A DNA stretch of 64,000 nucleotides from Caminibacter pacificus (GTDB lineage Bacteria; Campylobacterota; Campylobacteria; Campylobacterales; Nautiliaceae). The first letter of the stretch is position 1, and the number at the start of each line of letters is the position of its first letter. The notes beneath the pieces are model-generated. The model was given only the letters and a program-made list of their open reading frames with translations. It was not told where the DNA came from and did no database searches. The stretch spans positions 558,001 to 622,000 of the forward strand of contig NZ_RJVK01000001.1 of the NCBI RefSeq assembly GCF_003752135.1, given 5' to 3'. This document shows, piece by piece, positions 54,493 to 62,727 of this stretch. The position numbers were made by a program, and so were the translations under genes.

Positions 54493-56327
54493 AGTTTTAC
54501 CTCGCTAAGTTTTTTAATCATTTCCACAAATTCTCCTTTTGTCATTTTGTATTGTTCTCTTTTGCGTCTATCGCGGATAGCAACAGTGCCGTTTTCCACC
54601 TCTTCATCACCGATAATTACAACATAGCCGACTCTTTGTTTTTCGGCGTTTCTGATTCTTTTATTAAGCGAATCGTTGCTTGCGTAAATTTCAGTTTTTA
54701 AATCGTTCTCAAGCAGTTCTTTTTGAATCTCTTTTGCATAATCTATATGTTTTTCTCCGATAGGTACGAATATCGCCTTAATAGGTGCTATAAACGTCGG
54801 AAATTCACCCGCGTAATGTTCTGTCAGAATCGCAATGAATCTCTCGAAACTTCCGATAATAGCCCTATGAATCATTACAGGACGTTTTCTTTCGTTGTTT
54901 TCGTCGATATAGCTGATATCGAATCTCTCAGGCAGGTTAAAGTCTACTTGTATAGTACCGCATTGCCATTTTCTACCGATAGCATCTGTGATTTTGATAT
55001 CGATTTTCGGCCCGTAAAACGCTCCACCGCCTTCATCGATTCCGTATTCTCTTCCAAGTTTATTTAAAGCCGCTTTAAGAGCGTTTGTCGCTTTTTCCCA
55101 AATTTCGTCACTACCTATAGATTTTTCAGGACGGGTTGAGATTTCCATTTCGTATTCGAATCCGAATCTTTGCATTATAGAATCGACAAAATCAAGTACT
55201 TTAATCACCTCTTCTTCTATTTGATCCGGTCTACAGAAAATATGAGCGTCGTCTTGCGTAAACTCTCTAACTCTAAGAAGTCCGTGAAGTACACCGCTTT
55301 TTTCATGTCTGTGGACTGTTCCGAATTCGAAAAATCTAAGAGGAAGCTCTTTATAACTTCTCGTTTTGTGCCCGAAAATTTTTACGTGAGCAAGGCAGTT
55401 CATAGGTTTGATACCGTACTCTTCTGCAGGTTTGTTCGGATCGTCGTGTTCTATTTCGGTAAAGTACATATTTTCTTTGTAGTTGTAATAATGTCCCGAA
55501 ATTTTCCACATATGACTTCTAAGAAGCTCAGGTCCTCTTACGGGGTCGTATTCGCGTCTGATATGAGCCGAATATAAAAGTTTTTCCAAATTCCCTCTAA
55601 GAAGCGCGCCTTTCGGAAGCCAAATAGGCATACCCGCTCCGATTTCTTCGTCAAACATCCAAAGTTCAAGTTCGGTTCCGAGTTTTCTATGGTCTCTTTT
55701 TTGAGCTTCTTCAAGCATTTTTAAGTATTTTTGAAGTGCGTCTTTAGTAGCGAATGCAGTTCCGTAGATACGAGTCAGCATCTCTTTTGAGCTGTCACCT
55801 CCAAGATAAGCACCCGCAACTTTTTGTAATTTTACGTTTTGAAGATATTTTGTATTCGGTACGTGAGGGCCTCTACACAAATCTTCGAAATCACCTTGTT
55901 TATAAATCGATACCGTATCTCCCGGTATCATTTTTAATACTTCTTGTTTTAGCTCGTCGTCTTTGAATTTTTCGATAGCCTCATCTTTTGTGATTTCGTA
56001 TCTTGTGATATCGAATTTTTTCTTTGCGAGCGCTTTCATTTTCTTTTCGATATTTTTTAAGTCTTTATCACTGATTGGCTCGCTTGTTTTTAGGTCGTAG
56101 TAAAATCCGTTTTCAATAGTAGGCCCTACATAAAATTTAGCATCAGGATATAGCTCTTTTATCGCTTGAGCCATTAAATGCGCAGCAGAGTGGCGAATAA
56201 TTTCAAGTGCGTCTTCACTATCGTCGAAATATATAGGTGTTGCGTTGCTCGTATCGATATTTTTGGCTTCGATTGTCTGTAAATCGACAATATTATCGCC
56301 TATTTTGTATCCAATAACATCACTCAT
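54489..56327 (-). CDS. thrS: Threonyl-tRNA synthetase
   Basis: Class II synthetase, 612 residues. N-terminal editing domain with HSAAHLMAQAIKELYPDAKF (about residues 43-62) and the Cys site DLCRGPHVPNTKYL; catalytic motifs follow: MKPMNCLAHVKIFGHKTRSY, motif 2 RVREFTQDDAHIFCRPDQ, motif 3 in the C-terminal part (MIHRAIIGSFERFIAIL). The anticodon-binding domain is at the end. The TGS domain expected at the N-terminus is missing: the protein starts MSDVIGYKIGDNIVDLQTIE, a shortened remnant. The 111-base leader carries a short ORF that overlaps its start. Confidence 0.95.
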   Translation of the reverse strand: MSDVIGYKIGDNIVDLQTIEAKNIDTSNATPIYFDDSEDALEIIRHSAAHLMAQAIKELYPDAKFYVGPTIENGFYYDLKTSEPISDKDLKNIEKKMKALAKKKFDITRYEITKDEAIEKFKDDELKQEVLKMIPGDTVSIYKQGDFEDLCRGPHVPNTKYLQNVKLQKVAGAYLGGDSSKEMLTRIYGTAFATKDALQKYLKMLEEAQKRDHRKLGTELELWMFDEEIGAGMPIWLPKGALLRGNLEKLLYSAHIRREYDPVRGPELLRSHMWKISGHYYNYKENMYFTEIEHDDPNKPAEEYGIKPMNCLAHVKIFGHKTRSYKELPLRFFEFGTVHRHEKSGVLHGLLRVREFTQDDAHIFCRPDQIEEEVIKVLDFVDSIMQRFGFEYEMEISTRPEKSIGSDEIWEKATNALKAALNKLGREYGIDEGGGAFYGPKIDIKITDAIGRKWQCGTIQVDFNLPERFDISYIDENNERKRPVMIHRAIIGSFERFIAILTEHYAGEFPTFIAPIKAIFVPIGEKHIDYAKEIQKELLENDLKTEIYASNDSLNKRIRNAEKQRVGYVVIIGDEEVENGTVAIRDRRKREQYKMTKGEFVEMIKKLSEVKL

Positions 56328-56400
56328 TAAAATCCTTTTGAAATATTAGAAGTTGTAGATTGATTGCAGTAGCGTTTTGTGTAGAAAAAATCTTATTCAA
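56320..56400 (-). CDS. Short leader ORF overlapping the thrS start
   Basis: TTG at 56400 with AAGGAGA four bases upstream opens 26 codons that stop TGA at 56320-56322, eight bases into thrS (thrS ATG at 56327). The peptide begins (M)NKIFSTQNATAINLQLLIF and has Thr codons at positions 7 and 11. A second AAGGAGA copy lies about 18 bases further upstream. Position and overlap suggest a leader peptide coupled to thrS translation, possibly sensing threonyl-tRNA. Only two Thr codons makes classic attenuation doubtful. Coding status not proven. Confidence 0.45.
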   Translation of the reverse strand: MNKIFSTQNATAINLQLLIFQKDFNE

Positions 56401-56445
56401 GTGTCTCCTTGTTTATTGCAATCTCCTTGTGTTTAATTTTTATGA

Positions 56446-56474
56446 ATTTTATCTTAAATTTATTTTAATGTCAA
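56446..56474 (-). promoter_or_regulatory. Promoter of the thrS-infC operon
   Basis: Minus strand TTGACA (56469-56474) and TAAAAT (56446-56451), spacer 17 bases. Transcription from about 56439 gives a leader of about 111 bases that holds the short ORF and duplicated AAGGAGA. The rest of 56475-56538 is AT-rich with nothing recognised. Confidence 0.65.
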
Positions 56475-56538
56475 TCGTTAAAGAAACATAAAAAAATCAA
56501 TTTATGGATTGTACTATTTTAGAAAGATTTTTTTGAAG

Positions 56539-56614
56539 TGGTGGTCGCAGCTGGACTCGAACCAGCGACCCCTACCGTGTCGGGGTAGTGCTCTACCAAC
56601 TGAGCTATGCGACC
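56539..56614 (-). tRNA. tRNA-Val (GAC), CCA-encoded, with C33
   Basis: A full cloverleaf reads on the minus strand: acceptor GGTCGCA/TGCGACC, D stem GCTC/GAGC with loop AGTTGGTA, anticodon stem CTACC/GGTAG with loop CCGACAC (anticodon GAC, valine), variable loop GGGTC, T arm GCTGG-TTCGAGT-CCAGC, discriminator A and an encoded CCA. All stems pair. Position 33, almost always U, is C here. The first ten bases are also the last codons and stop of lspA, so it is probably cut from the glmM-lspA transcript. Confidence 0.92.
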
Positions 56615-57045
56615 GACTTCGGAATTTTACCAAAAATATAATAATAAACAAATACCAAAATGGAAAAATCTATCATAACATCCGCAAAATTAAATATTGC
56701 AAACTTAAATCCGCAATGCCAATAGACATAATCCACCACTCCGCCTATTAAAAACCTATCAAGTAGATTTGATAATGCCGCCGCTAATAATATCCCCGTA
56801 ATTATCGGATGTTTTTTTATTATTTTTTCTTTATAAAGAAATATCGCAAGAAGTATTATTATCCCGAGCTGTATGAATTTTAGGTTGCTACCAAGAAAAC
56901 TCAAAAGCGAAAACGCTATTCCTTTATTTATGGCAAGCACTAAAGAGATACATTTGCTATGCCACTCGAATCCGTGCAAAAACAGCTGTTTTAAAAGCTG
57001 GTCTATAAAAAAAACGGCGAAAAAAGAGAGAAAAAATTTTTTCAT
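56605..57045 (-). CDS. lspA: Lipoprotein signal peptidase
   Basis: Aspartyl protease that removes signal peptides from prolipoproteins such as the several lipoproteins in this window. 146 residues with four membrane helices. Conserved segments: N-terminal [19 protein letters not shown], the first catalytic Asp in [15 protein letters not shown] (about 93-107) and the second in FNFADVMID (about 119-127). ATG 57045 overlaps the glmM stop as ATGA. The gene's final codons and TAG stop (56605-56607) are inside tRNA-Val: the last sense codons GTC GCA are the tRNA's second to seventh bases. Confidence 0.93.
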   Translation of the reverse strand: MKKFFLSFFAVFFIDQLLKQLFLHGFEWHSKCISLVLAINKGIAFSLLSFLGSNLKFIQLGIIILLAIFLYKEKIIKKHPIITGILLAAALSNLLDRFLIGGVVDYVYWHCGFKFAIFNFADVMIDFSILVFVYYYIFGKIPKSVA

Positions 57046-58364
57046 GAAAGCTTACTTTTGAAGAAGTTAGTCAATTTCTCAAGCAGCTCTTTTGCCTTTT
57101 TGTGCTCTTTACCTTCTACCAACAGTCTAAGTTTGTTTTCGGTACCCGAATATCTCACAAGATGTCTATACCCTTCTTTTTCTACCGATTTTAACATTTC
57201 ATCGGCGCCTTCGATTTTTTCAAGAGGAATTTTTTCGGAGACGTTTATATTTGTCTGGACTTGAGGATAAAGTTCAAAAAGATTAAACGCTTCACTTGCT
57301 TTTTTGCCGCTCTCAAGCACATACGCGATAGCCTGAAGAGCACTAACAAGTCCGTCACCCGTCTTTGCGTAATCGCTAAATATAATGTGTCCCGATTGCT
57401 CTCCGCCGAAATTCAAATCTTTTTCTTTCATAACTTCAAGTACGTATTTATCCCCTACTTTGCTTCTATAGACTTTTATTCCGTATTTTTTTAGAAAATC
57501 TTCAAGAGCTCCGTTACTCATAACGGTTACGGCTATACCGTTGTTTTTGAGTTTTCCTTTTTGATGTAAATAATATGCAAGAGCACCTAAAAGTTTATCT
57601 CCGTCAACCAAATCTCCGTTTTCATCCACAACAACGAGCCTGTCGGCATCCCCGTCAAGCGCAAAACCGATATCGGCTCTATATTCTTTCACTTTTTGTG
57701 CCAAAAATTCAGGATGCATAGCTCCGGCGTTTTGGTTGATATTAAATCCGTTCGGATTATCGTTTATCGTAATCACATCGGCCCCAAGTTCGCTAAAAAT
57801 AGTCGGTGCGACCTTGTAAGCCGCTCCGTTTGCCGTATCAATGACAATTCTAACTCCGTTTAAATTCAAATGTTTAGGAAAAGAAGATTTGATATGCACG
57901 ATATATCTACCGATAACGTCGTCGATTCTTTTACTTTTTCCTATATCTTTTCCCGTTTTTAAGTTAAAATTGTTTTCAAAATATCTTCTTTCTATAGCTT
58001 CTTCAATATTTTGAGATAATTTATTACCTTCGTTATTAAAAAATTTAATTCCGTTATCATAATACGGATTGTGACTCGCACTTATCATTATTCCGCCGTC
58101 ACATCTCATATCTTCAGTCAAAAACGCAATCGCAGGAGTTGGCATAGGACCTATTTGAATTACGTCATACCCAATAGCGGTAAGTCCGCTAACTATGGCG
58201 TTTTCTATCATATAACCGCTTCTTCTCGTATCTTTTCCTACCAATATTTTTCCCGTTTTTTTAGGAATAACTTCACCAAATGCCATTGCGAGGTTCATAG
58301 CAAGACTCGGAGTTATAAACTCTCCCGCTTTCCCCCTCACTCCGTCAGTTCCGAATAATTTCAT
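57042..58364 (-). CDS. glmM: Phosphoglucosamine mutase
   Basis: Converts glucosamine 6-phosphate to glucosamine 1-phosphate for peptidoglycan and lipopolysaccharide. 440 residues from ATG 58364 with GGAAAAGG upstream; the ORF's earlier start adds 15 residues that overlap the divergent rpsT region. Opening [19 protein letters not shown] is the GlmM signature. Phosphoserine loop [16 protein letters not shown] (about residues 97-112), metal loop [10 protein letters not shown] (about 240-249), [10 protein letters not shown] and C-terminal [15 protein letters not shown]. First gene of glmM-lspA-tRNA-Val. Divergent from rpsT with an 80-base gap that must hold both promoters. Confidence 0.96.
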   Translation of the reverse strand: MKLFGTDGVRGKAGEFITPSLAMNLAMAFGEVIPKKTGKILVGKDTRRSGYMIENAIVSGLTAIGYDVIQIGPMPTPAIAFLTEDMRCDGGIMISASHNPYYDNGIKFFNNEGNKLSQNIEEAIERRYFENNFNLKTGKDIGKSKRIDDVIGRYIVHIKSSFPKHLNLNGVRIVIDTANGAAYKVAPTIFSELGADVITINDNPNGFNINQNAGAMHPEFLAQKVKEYRADIGFALDGDADRLVVVDENGDLVDGDKLLGALAYYLHQKGKLKNNGIAVTVMSNGALEDFLKKYGIKVYRSKVGDKYVLEVMKEKDLNFGGEQSGHIIFSDYAKTGDGLVSALQAIAYVLESGKKASEAFNLFELYPQVQTNINVSEKIPLEKIEGADEMLKSVEKEGYRHLVRYSGTENKLRLLVEGKEHKKAKELLEKLTNFFKSKLS

Positions 58365-58444
58365 CCTTTTCCTTTCCAAAATGAAATAACGATTTGCAAA
58401 TTTTACCAAATTTTTATAAAATACGCTTCAAAAAAAGGAACTAT

Positions 58445-58717
58445 ATGGCAAACACAAAATCAGCTCAAAAAAGAATCAGACAAACTAAAAAAAGAACAGA
58501 GAGAAACAGATACTACAGAACAAGAATCAAAACTATCACTAAAAACGTAGAAAAAGCTGTAGAAGCTGGTGATTATGCAAAAGCTCTTGAATATTGGAAA
58601 GTAGCAAACAAAAAATTCCAAAGCTACATCAACAAAGGTATCTTAAAGAAAAATACTGCAAGAAGAAAAATCAGCAGACTTCACAAACTTGTAAAATCAA
58701 TCGAACCGGCAAGCTAA
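58445..58717 (+). CDS. rpsT: 30S ribosomal protein S20
   Basis: 90 residues from ATG 58445 (AAAAAAGGAA upstream): [20 protein letters not shown], then [20 protein letters not shown] and [12 protein letters not shown], the typical basic three-helix S20. The sequence [13 protein letters not shown] is nearly invariant in this phylum. A TATAAA-type -10 is at 58415-58420. prfA follows 70 bases downstream with its own TATAAT. The rpsT-prfA order is usual for Campylobacterota. Confidence 0.97.
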   Translation: MANTKSAQKRIRQTKKRTERNRYYRTRIKTITKNVEKAVEAGDYAKALEYWKVANKKFQSYINKGILKKNTARRKISRLHKLVKSIEPAS

Positions 58718-58761
58718 AAAACCCGTCGAATTCCCAGATTCCCCTCCTTGCTTTTTAATGT

Positions 58762-58767
58762 TATAAT
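58762..58767 (+). promoter_or_regulatory. -10 element of prfA
   Basis: TATAAT 21 bases before the prfA ATG at 58788. Upstream, GAATTCCCAGATTCCCC has a short direct repeat ATTCCC. Rather than reading through only from rpsT, prfA may have its own promoter. Confidence 0.45.
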
Positions 58768-58787
58768 TCCACCAAAAAAGGATATTT

Positions 58788-59855
58788 ATGCTTCTTGAAA
58801 AGTTACAACCTTTTGTCGAAAAATATAATGAAATCAACCAAAAACTCTCATCTCCCGAAATTACCCAAGATATAAAACAGATGACGAAACTATCCAGAGA
58901 AGCCAGACAACTTGAAGAAATAGTAAATAAAGCCAAAGAATACGAAGAGCTGTTAAATACTATCGAAGAAGCGAAATCAATGCTTGACGACCCGGAAATG
59001 GCGGAACTTGCAAAAGAGGAATTAAAAGAAGCTGAAGAAAAACTTCCTAAGTTAGAAGAAGAGATAAAACTACTCCTTTTACCTAAAGACCCGAATGACG
59101 ATAAAAACATCTATCTTGAAATAAGAGCCGGAACCGGAGGAGATGAAGCGGCATTGTTTGTGGGTGACTTGATGAAAGCATATGTAAGATACGCTGAAAA
59201 AAAAGGTTGGAAAATAGAGATAGTGAGCGAAAGCAAAAACGATATCGGCGGATTTAAAGAGATTATTCTTTTGATAAAAGGGGAAGGCGCATACAGCAGA
59301 CTGAAATACGAAGGCGGAACTCACAGGGTCCAAAGAATCCCGGCTACCGAATCCCAAGGAAGAATCCACACTTCAGCAGTTACGGTAGCGGTTATGCCAG
59401 AAGTTGACGACGTAGATATAGAACTCGACCCGAAAGACATTAAAATCGAAGTTATGAGAGCCGGAGGTGCTGGAGGTCAGCACGTAAATAAAACCGAAAG
59501 TGCCGTCAGGATGACGCACATCCCAACAGGCATAACGGTATCGATGCAAGATGAAAGAAGCCAACAAAGAAACAAAGAAAAAGCCCTTCAAATTCTAAAA
59601 GCAAGAGTTTATGAAAAACTCGAAAGCGAAAGACTCGCAAAAATCGGAGAAGCAAGAAAAAGCCAAGTGGGAAGCGGTGACAGAAGCGAGAGAATCAGAA
59701 CGTACAACTATCCTCAAAACAGAATTACCGACCACAGAATAGGCCTTACTCTTTACAGACTCGAACAAATTATGAGTGAGGGATTATTTGACGAAATTAT
59801 CGACCCTTTAATAGCCCACTACCAAGCCGAAGCCCTAAAAGAAGCGGGGCTTTAG
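58788..59855 (+). CDS. prfA: Peptide chain release factor 1
   Basis: Ends translation at UAA and UAG. 355 residues. The stop-codon-reading tripeptide PAT is in [16 protein letters not shown] (about residue 185), marking RF1 and not RF2. The GGQ loop is [18 protein letters not shown] (about 223-240) with the Gln that PrmC (37 kb) methylates. N-terminal coiled-coil domain 1 is present. ATG 58788 follows AAAAAAGGATA. Its last four bases overlap the opposing fxsA stop. Confidence 0.97.
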   Translation: MLLEKLQPFVEKYNEINQKLSSPEITQDIKQMTKLSREARQLEEIVNKAKEYEELLNTIEEAKSMLDDPEMAELAKEELKEAEEKLPKLEEEIKLLLLPKDPNDDKNIYLEIRAGTGGDEAALFVGDLMKAYVRYAEKKGWKIEIVSESKNDIGGFKEIILLIKGEGAYSRLKYEGGTHRVQRIPATESQGRIHTSAVTVAVMPEVDDVDIELDPKDIKIEVMRAGGAGGQHVNKTESAVRMTHIPTGITVSMQDERSQQRNKEKALQILKARVYEKLESERLAKIGEARKSQVGSGDRSERIRTYNYPQNRITDHRIGLTLYRLEQIMSEGLFDEIIDPLIAHYQAEALKEAGL

Positions 59856-60277
59856 TCTTTCTTTTCTATAATTTCTACGATTTCGACATCGATAATATCA
59901 TCATCGCTTGAAGTGTGATAATTTTGATAATGAGTTGTTTTTGGCTTTAAAAACTTCTTAGCAAACCATCTTGCTATCGGCTCCATTAAAAACAAAATTC
60001 CCAATATATCACTAAATACTCCCGGAATTATCAGCAAAAAAGCACCTATAAGTCTAAAAAGTCCGGCAGTCATAAACTCTTCTTGAGTCATTTCCATTCG
60101 CATTACTTTTTGCATTTCAACGGCAAGAGAAAAATGAAGCGTTCTTAAAATATACACCCCAACTATAGCTGTTACTATAACTTCTATAAAAAGCCCTATA
60201 GGAGTAAAAATTTTCGCAAATTCATAAGAAAAAAGAATTTCAAAAAAAAGATACGCCAAAAAATATAAAAGTGCCAT
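59852..60277 (-). CDS. fxsA: FxsA-family membrane protein
   Basis: 141 residues with three or four membrane helices. The family pattern is visible: [53 protein letters not shown] (in part) and a hydrophilic tail with [12 protein letters not shown]. FxsA of E. coli affects exclusion of phage T7 by F plasmid; its cellular role is unknown. ATG 60277 is five bases after the GNAT gene stop, so the two are co-transcribed downstream of proS. Confidence 0.88.
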   Translation of the reverse strand: MALLYFLAYLFFEILFSYEFAKIFTPIGLFIEVIVTAIVGVYILRTLHFSLAVEMQKVMRMEMTQEEFMTAGLFRLIGAFLLIIPGVFSDILGILFLMEPIARWFAKKFLKPKTTHYQNYHTSSDDDIIDVEIVEIIEKKD

Positions 60278-60282
60278 AATTT

Positions 60283-60672
60283 TTACCTTTTTAGAAGAAC
60301 TAAATCCTCAACTTTTTTAAACCCGAATTTTTCATAAAAACCTATCATCTCTTCTTTACAATAAAGCTCGAACGTTTTTACGTTTTTTAATTCTTCGTGG
60401 TTTAAAATATTTTCCATTAAAATTTTAGCCAAACCTCTGTTTCTACAATCGCTCCTAACTATTACGTCAAAAATAAAAGCTTTGTAAACTTTATCGCTTA
60501 AAACTCTACTAAAAGCTATAAGCTCGTTATTTTCCACTATTCCAAAAACAAAAGTGGAGTTTTGAAGCATTTTTATTACTTCTTCTTTGCTTCTTTTATT
60601 CGTCCACCATTCGTTTTTGTAAAGAGCCATCAAATCATCGATATATTCATCTACATTATAAACTATTTCCAT
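60283..60672 (-). CDS. GNAT-family N-acetyltransferase
   Basis: 129 residues from ATG 60672, which has GGAGAG upstream; GTG at 60678 is an alternative. The acetyl-CoA loop is SDCRNRGLAKILMENIL (about residues 74-90), preceded by KAFIFDVIV and followed by FYEKFGFKK, a full small GNAT fold. Substrate unknown. It lies downstream of proS, with a perfect hairpin at the proS stop between them, and is followed by fxsA. Confidence 0.88.
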   Translation of the reverse strand: MEIVYNVDEYIDDLMALYKNEWWTNKRSKEEVIKMLQNSTFVFGIVENNELIAFSRVLSDKVYKAFIFDVIVRSDCRNRGLAKILMENILNHEELKNVKTFELYCKEEMIGFYEKFGFKKVEDLVLLKR

Positions 60673-60682
60673 TATCACTCTC

Positions 60683-60710
60683 CGCTAAAAAATCCTCAGA
60701 TTTTTTAGCG
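60683..60710 (-). terminator. Perfect 12-bp hairpin at the proS stop codon
   Basis: On the minus strand CGCTAAAAAATC, loop TGAG, GATTTTTTAGCG. The proS stop TAA is inside the left arm. The inner stem is A6/T6, and no T-run follows (GAGAGTG, the next ribosome site). It could act as an attenuator between proS and the GNAT gene, or protect the 3' end of proS mRNA. The inverted repeat is certain. Confidence 0.6.
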
Positions 60711-62429
60711 ATTAATTAATTCCATAACCTTCTCAAACGCTTCACCGGCCTCTACTTCAAATTTCTCACCAGTTTTCCTATCTCTAACTTCAACTTTTCC
60801 GTCTTTAAGTTTCTTACCTACAATCACTCCCACAGGAAATCCCACAAGCTCGAAATCGGCAATTTTAGGCCCGAATCTTTCGGCTCTATCATCAAGCATT
60901 ACTTTAACGCCGGCTTTTTGAAGGTCTTCATAAAGTTTTTCGGCAAATTCAAGCTGCTCGGTTTTTTTAACGTCTCCTACGATTATATCCACTACAAACG
61001 GAGCTATCTCTTTTGGCCAGACAATTCCCTTATCGTCGTGATTTTGCTCGATTGCGGCAGCTATCAGACGACTAACTCCTATCCCGTAACACCCCATAAT
61101 AAACGGCTTGGCTTTTCCGTTTTCATCAAGAAACGTAGCGTTCATCGGCTCGCTATAAACCGTCCCGAGTTTAAAGATATGTCCTACTTCTATACCTTTT
61201 GTAATTCTAAGAGGCGCACCGCATTTAGGACATTTATCTCCTTCTTTTACGGCTGCTATGTCTCTATAAATAGTTAGATTCCCAAGCAGATTAGCATCAA
61301 GTAGTCCCGCACCTTTAATATGATAATCTTTCTTATTCGCACCGCAAACAAGTTCTTCCGCCATTCTCAAATCATCATCAATCACATACTTCACATCAAA
61401 AGGAAGCCCGAACGGTCCTATGAATCCAGGCACAAGCCCGGCTTTTTCAAGCTCTTCTTCACTCGCATCCACAAGCTCAAGCGCTCCTATTGCGTTTTTG
61501 GCTTTTGTCTCTTCCAAGCTGTCAGTACCTCTTACAAAAAACACGACAACTTCTTCTTTTCCGTCATCATATATTGCCTTTTTAGCTACCGCTTTTATAC
61601 TGAAATACGGGTCGATTCCCAAAAATTCGCACACCTCTTCAATAGATTTTTTATCTGGAGTATATACTTCTTCTATTACTTCGGTTTTTACAGGATTTTC
61701 TCTTTTTTCGTGTTTTCTTGTGGCAACCTCGATATTCGCCGCATAGTTACACTCGCTGCAAACTACGATATCATCTTCTCCCGTATCCGCAAGCACCATA
61801 AATTCGCGACTACCACTCCCTCCTATAGCGCCGCTATCGGCCTCAACCACTCTAAAATCAAGACCCATTCTCTCAAAAATCTTTTCATAAGTTTCCTGCA
61901 TAAGATTAAATTCTCTATCCAAATCCTCTCTTGTAGCATGGAAAGAATACGCGTCTTTCATAATAAATTCACGACCTCTAAGAAGTCCGAATCTCGGTCT
62001 TGCTTCATCTCTAAATTTAAGGTTTATCTGATATAAATTTACCGGCAGTTGTTTATAGCTTTTGATAGTACCTCTTACCAAATCCACCACACTCTCTTCA
62101 TTTGTAGGAGAAAGTACGAACTTTTGCCCTTTTCTATCTTCAATCCTAAGTAGCTCGTCCCCGTATTTTTTAGCTCTTCCCGTCTCTTCCCACAATTCAT
62201 AAGGAGTTACGAAACTAAGCATTACTTCCTGAGCCCCCGCTTTATCCATCTCTTCTTTTATAATGTTTCTAATATTATCAAGCACCATTTTCCCAAGAGG
62301 CGCAAAATCATAAATACCTGCCGCCACTTGCTTAATATATCCGCCTCTTACCAAATACTTGTGACTTGCTACGACAGCGTCTTTTGGCGCTTCTTTTAAT
62401 GTATATGCAAAAAATCTACTCCATCTCAT
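60705..62429 (-). CDS. proS: Prolyl-tRNA synthetase, bacterial type
   Basis: Class II synthetase, 574 residues from ATG 62429 with AAAGGAGA. Catalytic motifs TNEESVVDLVRGTIKSY, motif 2 RDEARPRFGLLRGREFIMKDAYSF (in part) and motif 3 at MGCYGIGVSRLIAA. The inserted editing domain (residues about 225-385) that removes Ala is present, with CGANKKDYHIKGAG. A CPKCGAPLRI segment follows. The anticodon-binding domain closes the protein. The rqcP-like gene precedes it with a one-base overlap (TGATG). Confidence 0.97.
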   Translation of the reverse strand: MRWSRFFAYTLKEAPKDAVVASHKYLVRGGYIKQVAAGIYDFAPLGKMVLDNIRNIIKEEMDKAGAQEVMLSFVTPYELWEETGRAKKYGDELLRIEDRKGQKFVLSPTNEESVVDLVRGTIKSYKQLPVNLYQINLKFRDEARPRFGLLRGREFIMKDAYSFHATREDLDREFNLMQETYEKIFERMGLDFRVVEADSGAIGGSGSREFMVLADTGEDDIVVCSECNYAANIEVATRKHEKRENPVKTEVIEEVYTPDKKSIEEVCEFLGIDPYFSIKAVAKKAIYDDGKEEVVVFFVRGTDSLEETKAKNAIGALELVDASEEELEKAGLVPGFIGPFGLPFDVKYVIDDDLRMAEELVCGANKKDYHIKGAGLLDANLLGNLTIYRDIAAVKEGDKCPKCGAPLRITKGIEVGHIFKLGTVYSEPMNATFLDENGKAKPFIMGCYGIGVSRLIAAAIEQNHDDKGIVWPKEIAPFVVDIIVGDVKKTEQLEFAEKLYEDLQKAGVKVMLDDRAERFGPKIADFELVGFPVGVIVGKKLKDGKVEVRDRKTGEKFEVEAGEAFEKVMELINR

Positions 62430-62674
62430 CAAATCTCCTTTACGTATTCGCTTTTTTTGCTTTTAGGAATGGTTTTTGTCTCCGGCAACTTTAAAACTTC
62501 GTATTTTTTTATTCCGCTAAGATAATGTATCTCTATAACATCTCCTACTTTTACGTCTTTTGCGCTCTTTGCTTTTTTGCCGTTTATAAAAACTACGCCT
62601 TCTTTACACATCTCATCGGCTATTGAGCGTCTTTTTACGATATTCACCGCATTTAAAAATTTATCTATTCTCAA
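62429..62674 (-). CDS. rqcP: RqcP/Hsp15-like S4-domain RNA-binding protein
   Basis: 81 residues, one S4 domain: MRIDKFLNAVNIVKRRSIAD, then EGVVFINGKKAKSAKDVKVG and DVIEIHYL. This is the size and pattern of RqcP (YabO/Hsp15 family), which helps rescue stalled 50S subunits by acting with RqcH in Ala-tailing. Ends with a basic tail. TGATG overlap with proS. Divergent from argG with a 53-base gap. Confidence 0.85.
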   Translation of the reverse strand: MRIDKFLNAVNIVKRRSIADEMCKEGVVFINGKKAKSAKDVKVGDVIEIHYLSGIKKYEVLKLPETKTIPKSKKSEYVKEI

Positions 62675-62701
62675 ATTTAGCCTTTTTTTGCCAAATTATA
62701 C

Positions 62702-62707
62702 TATAAT
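62702..62707 (+). promoter_or_regulatory. -10 element of argG
   Basis: TATAAT 20 bases before the argG ATG at 62728, followed by AAAAAAGGAT as ribosome site. No ArgR-type operator recognised in the 53-base gap to rqcP. Confidence 0.5.
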
Positions 62708-62727
62708 TGCACTAAAAAAGGATATCG

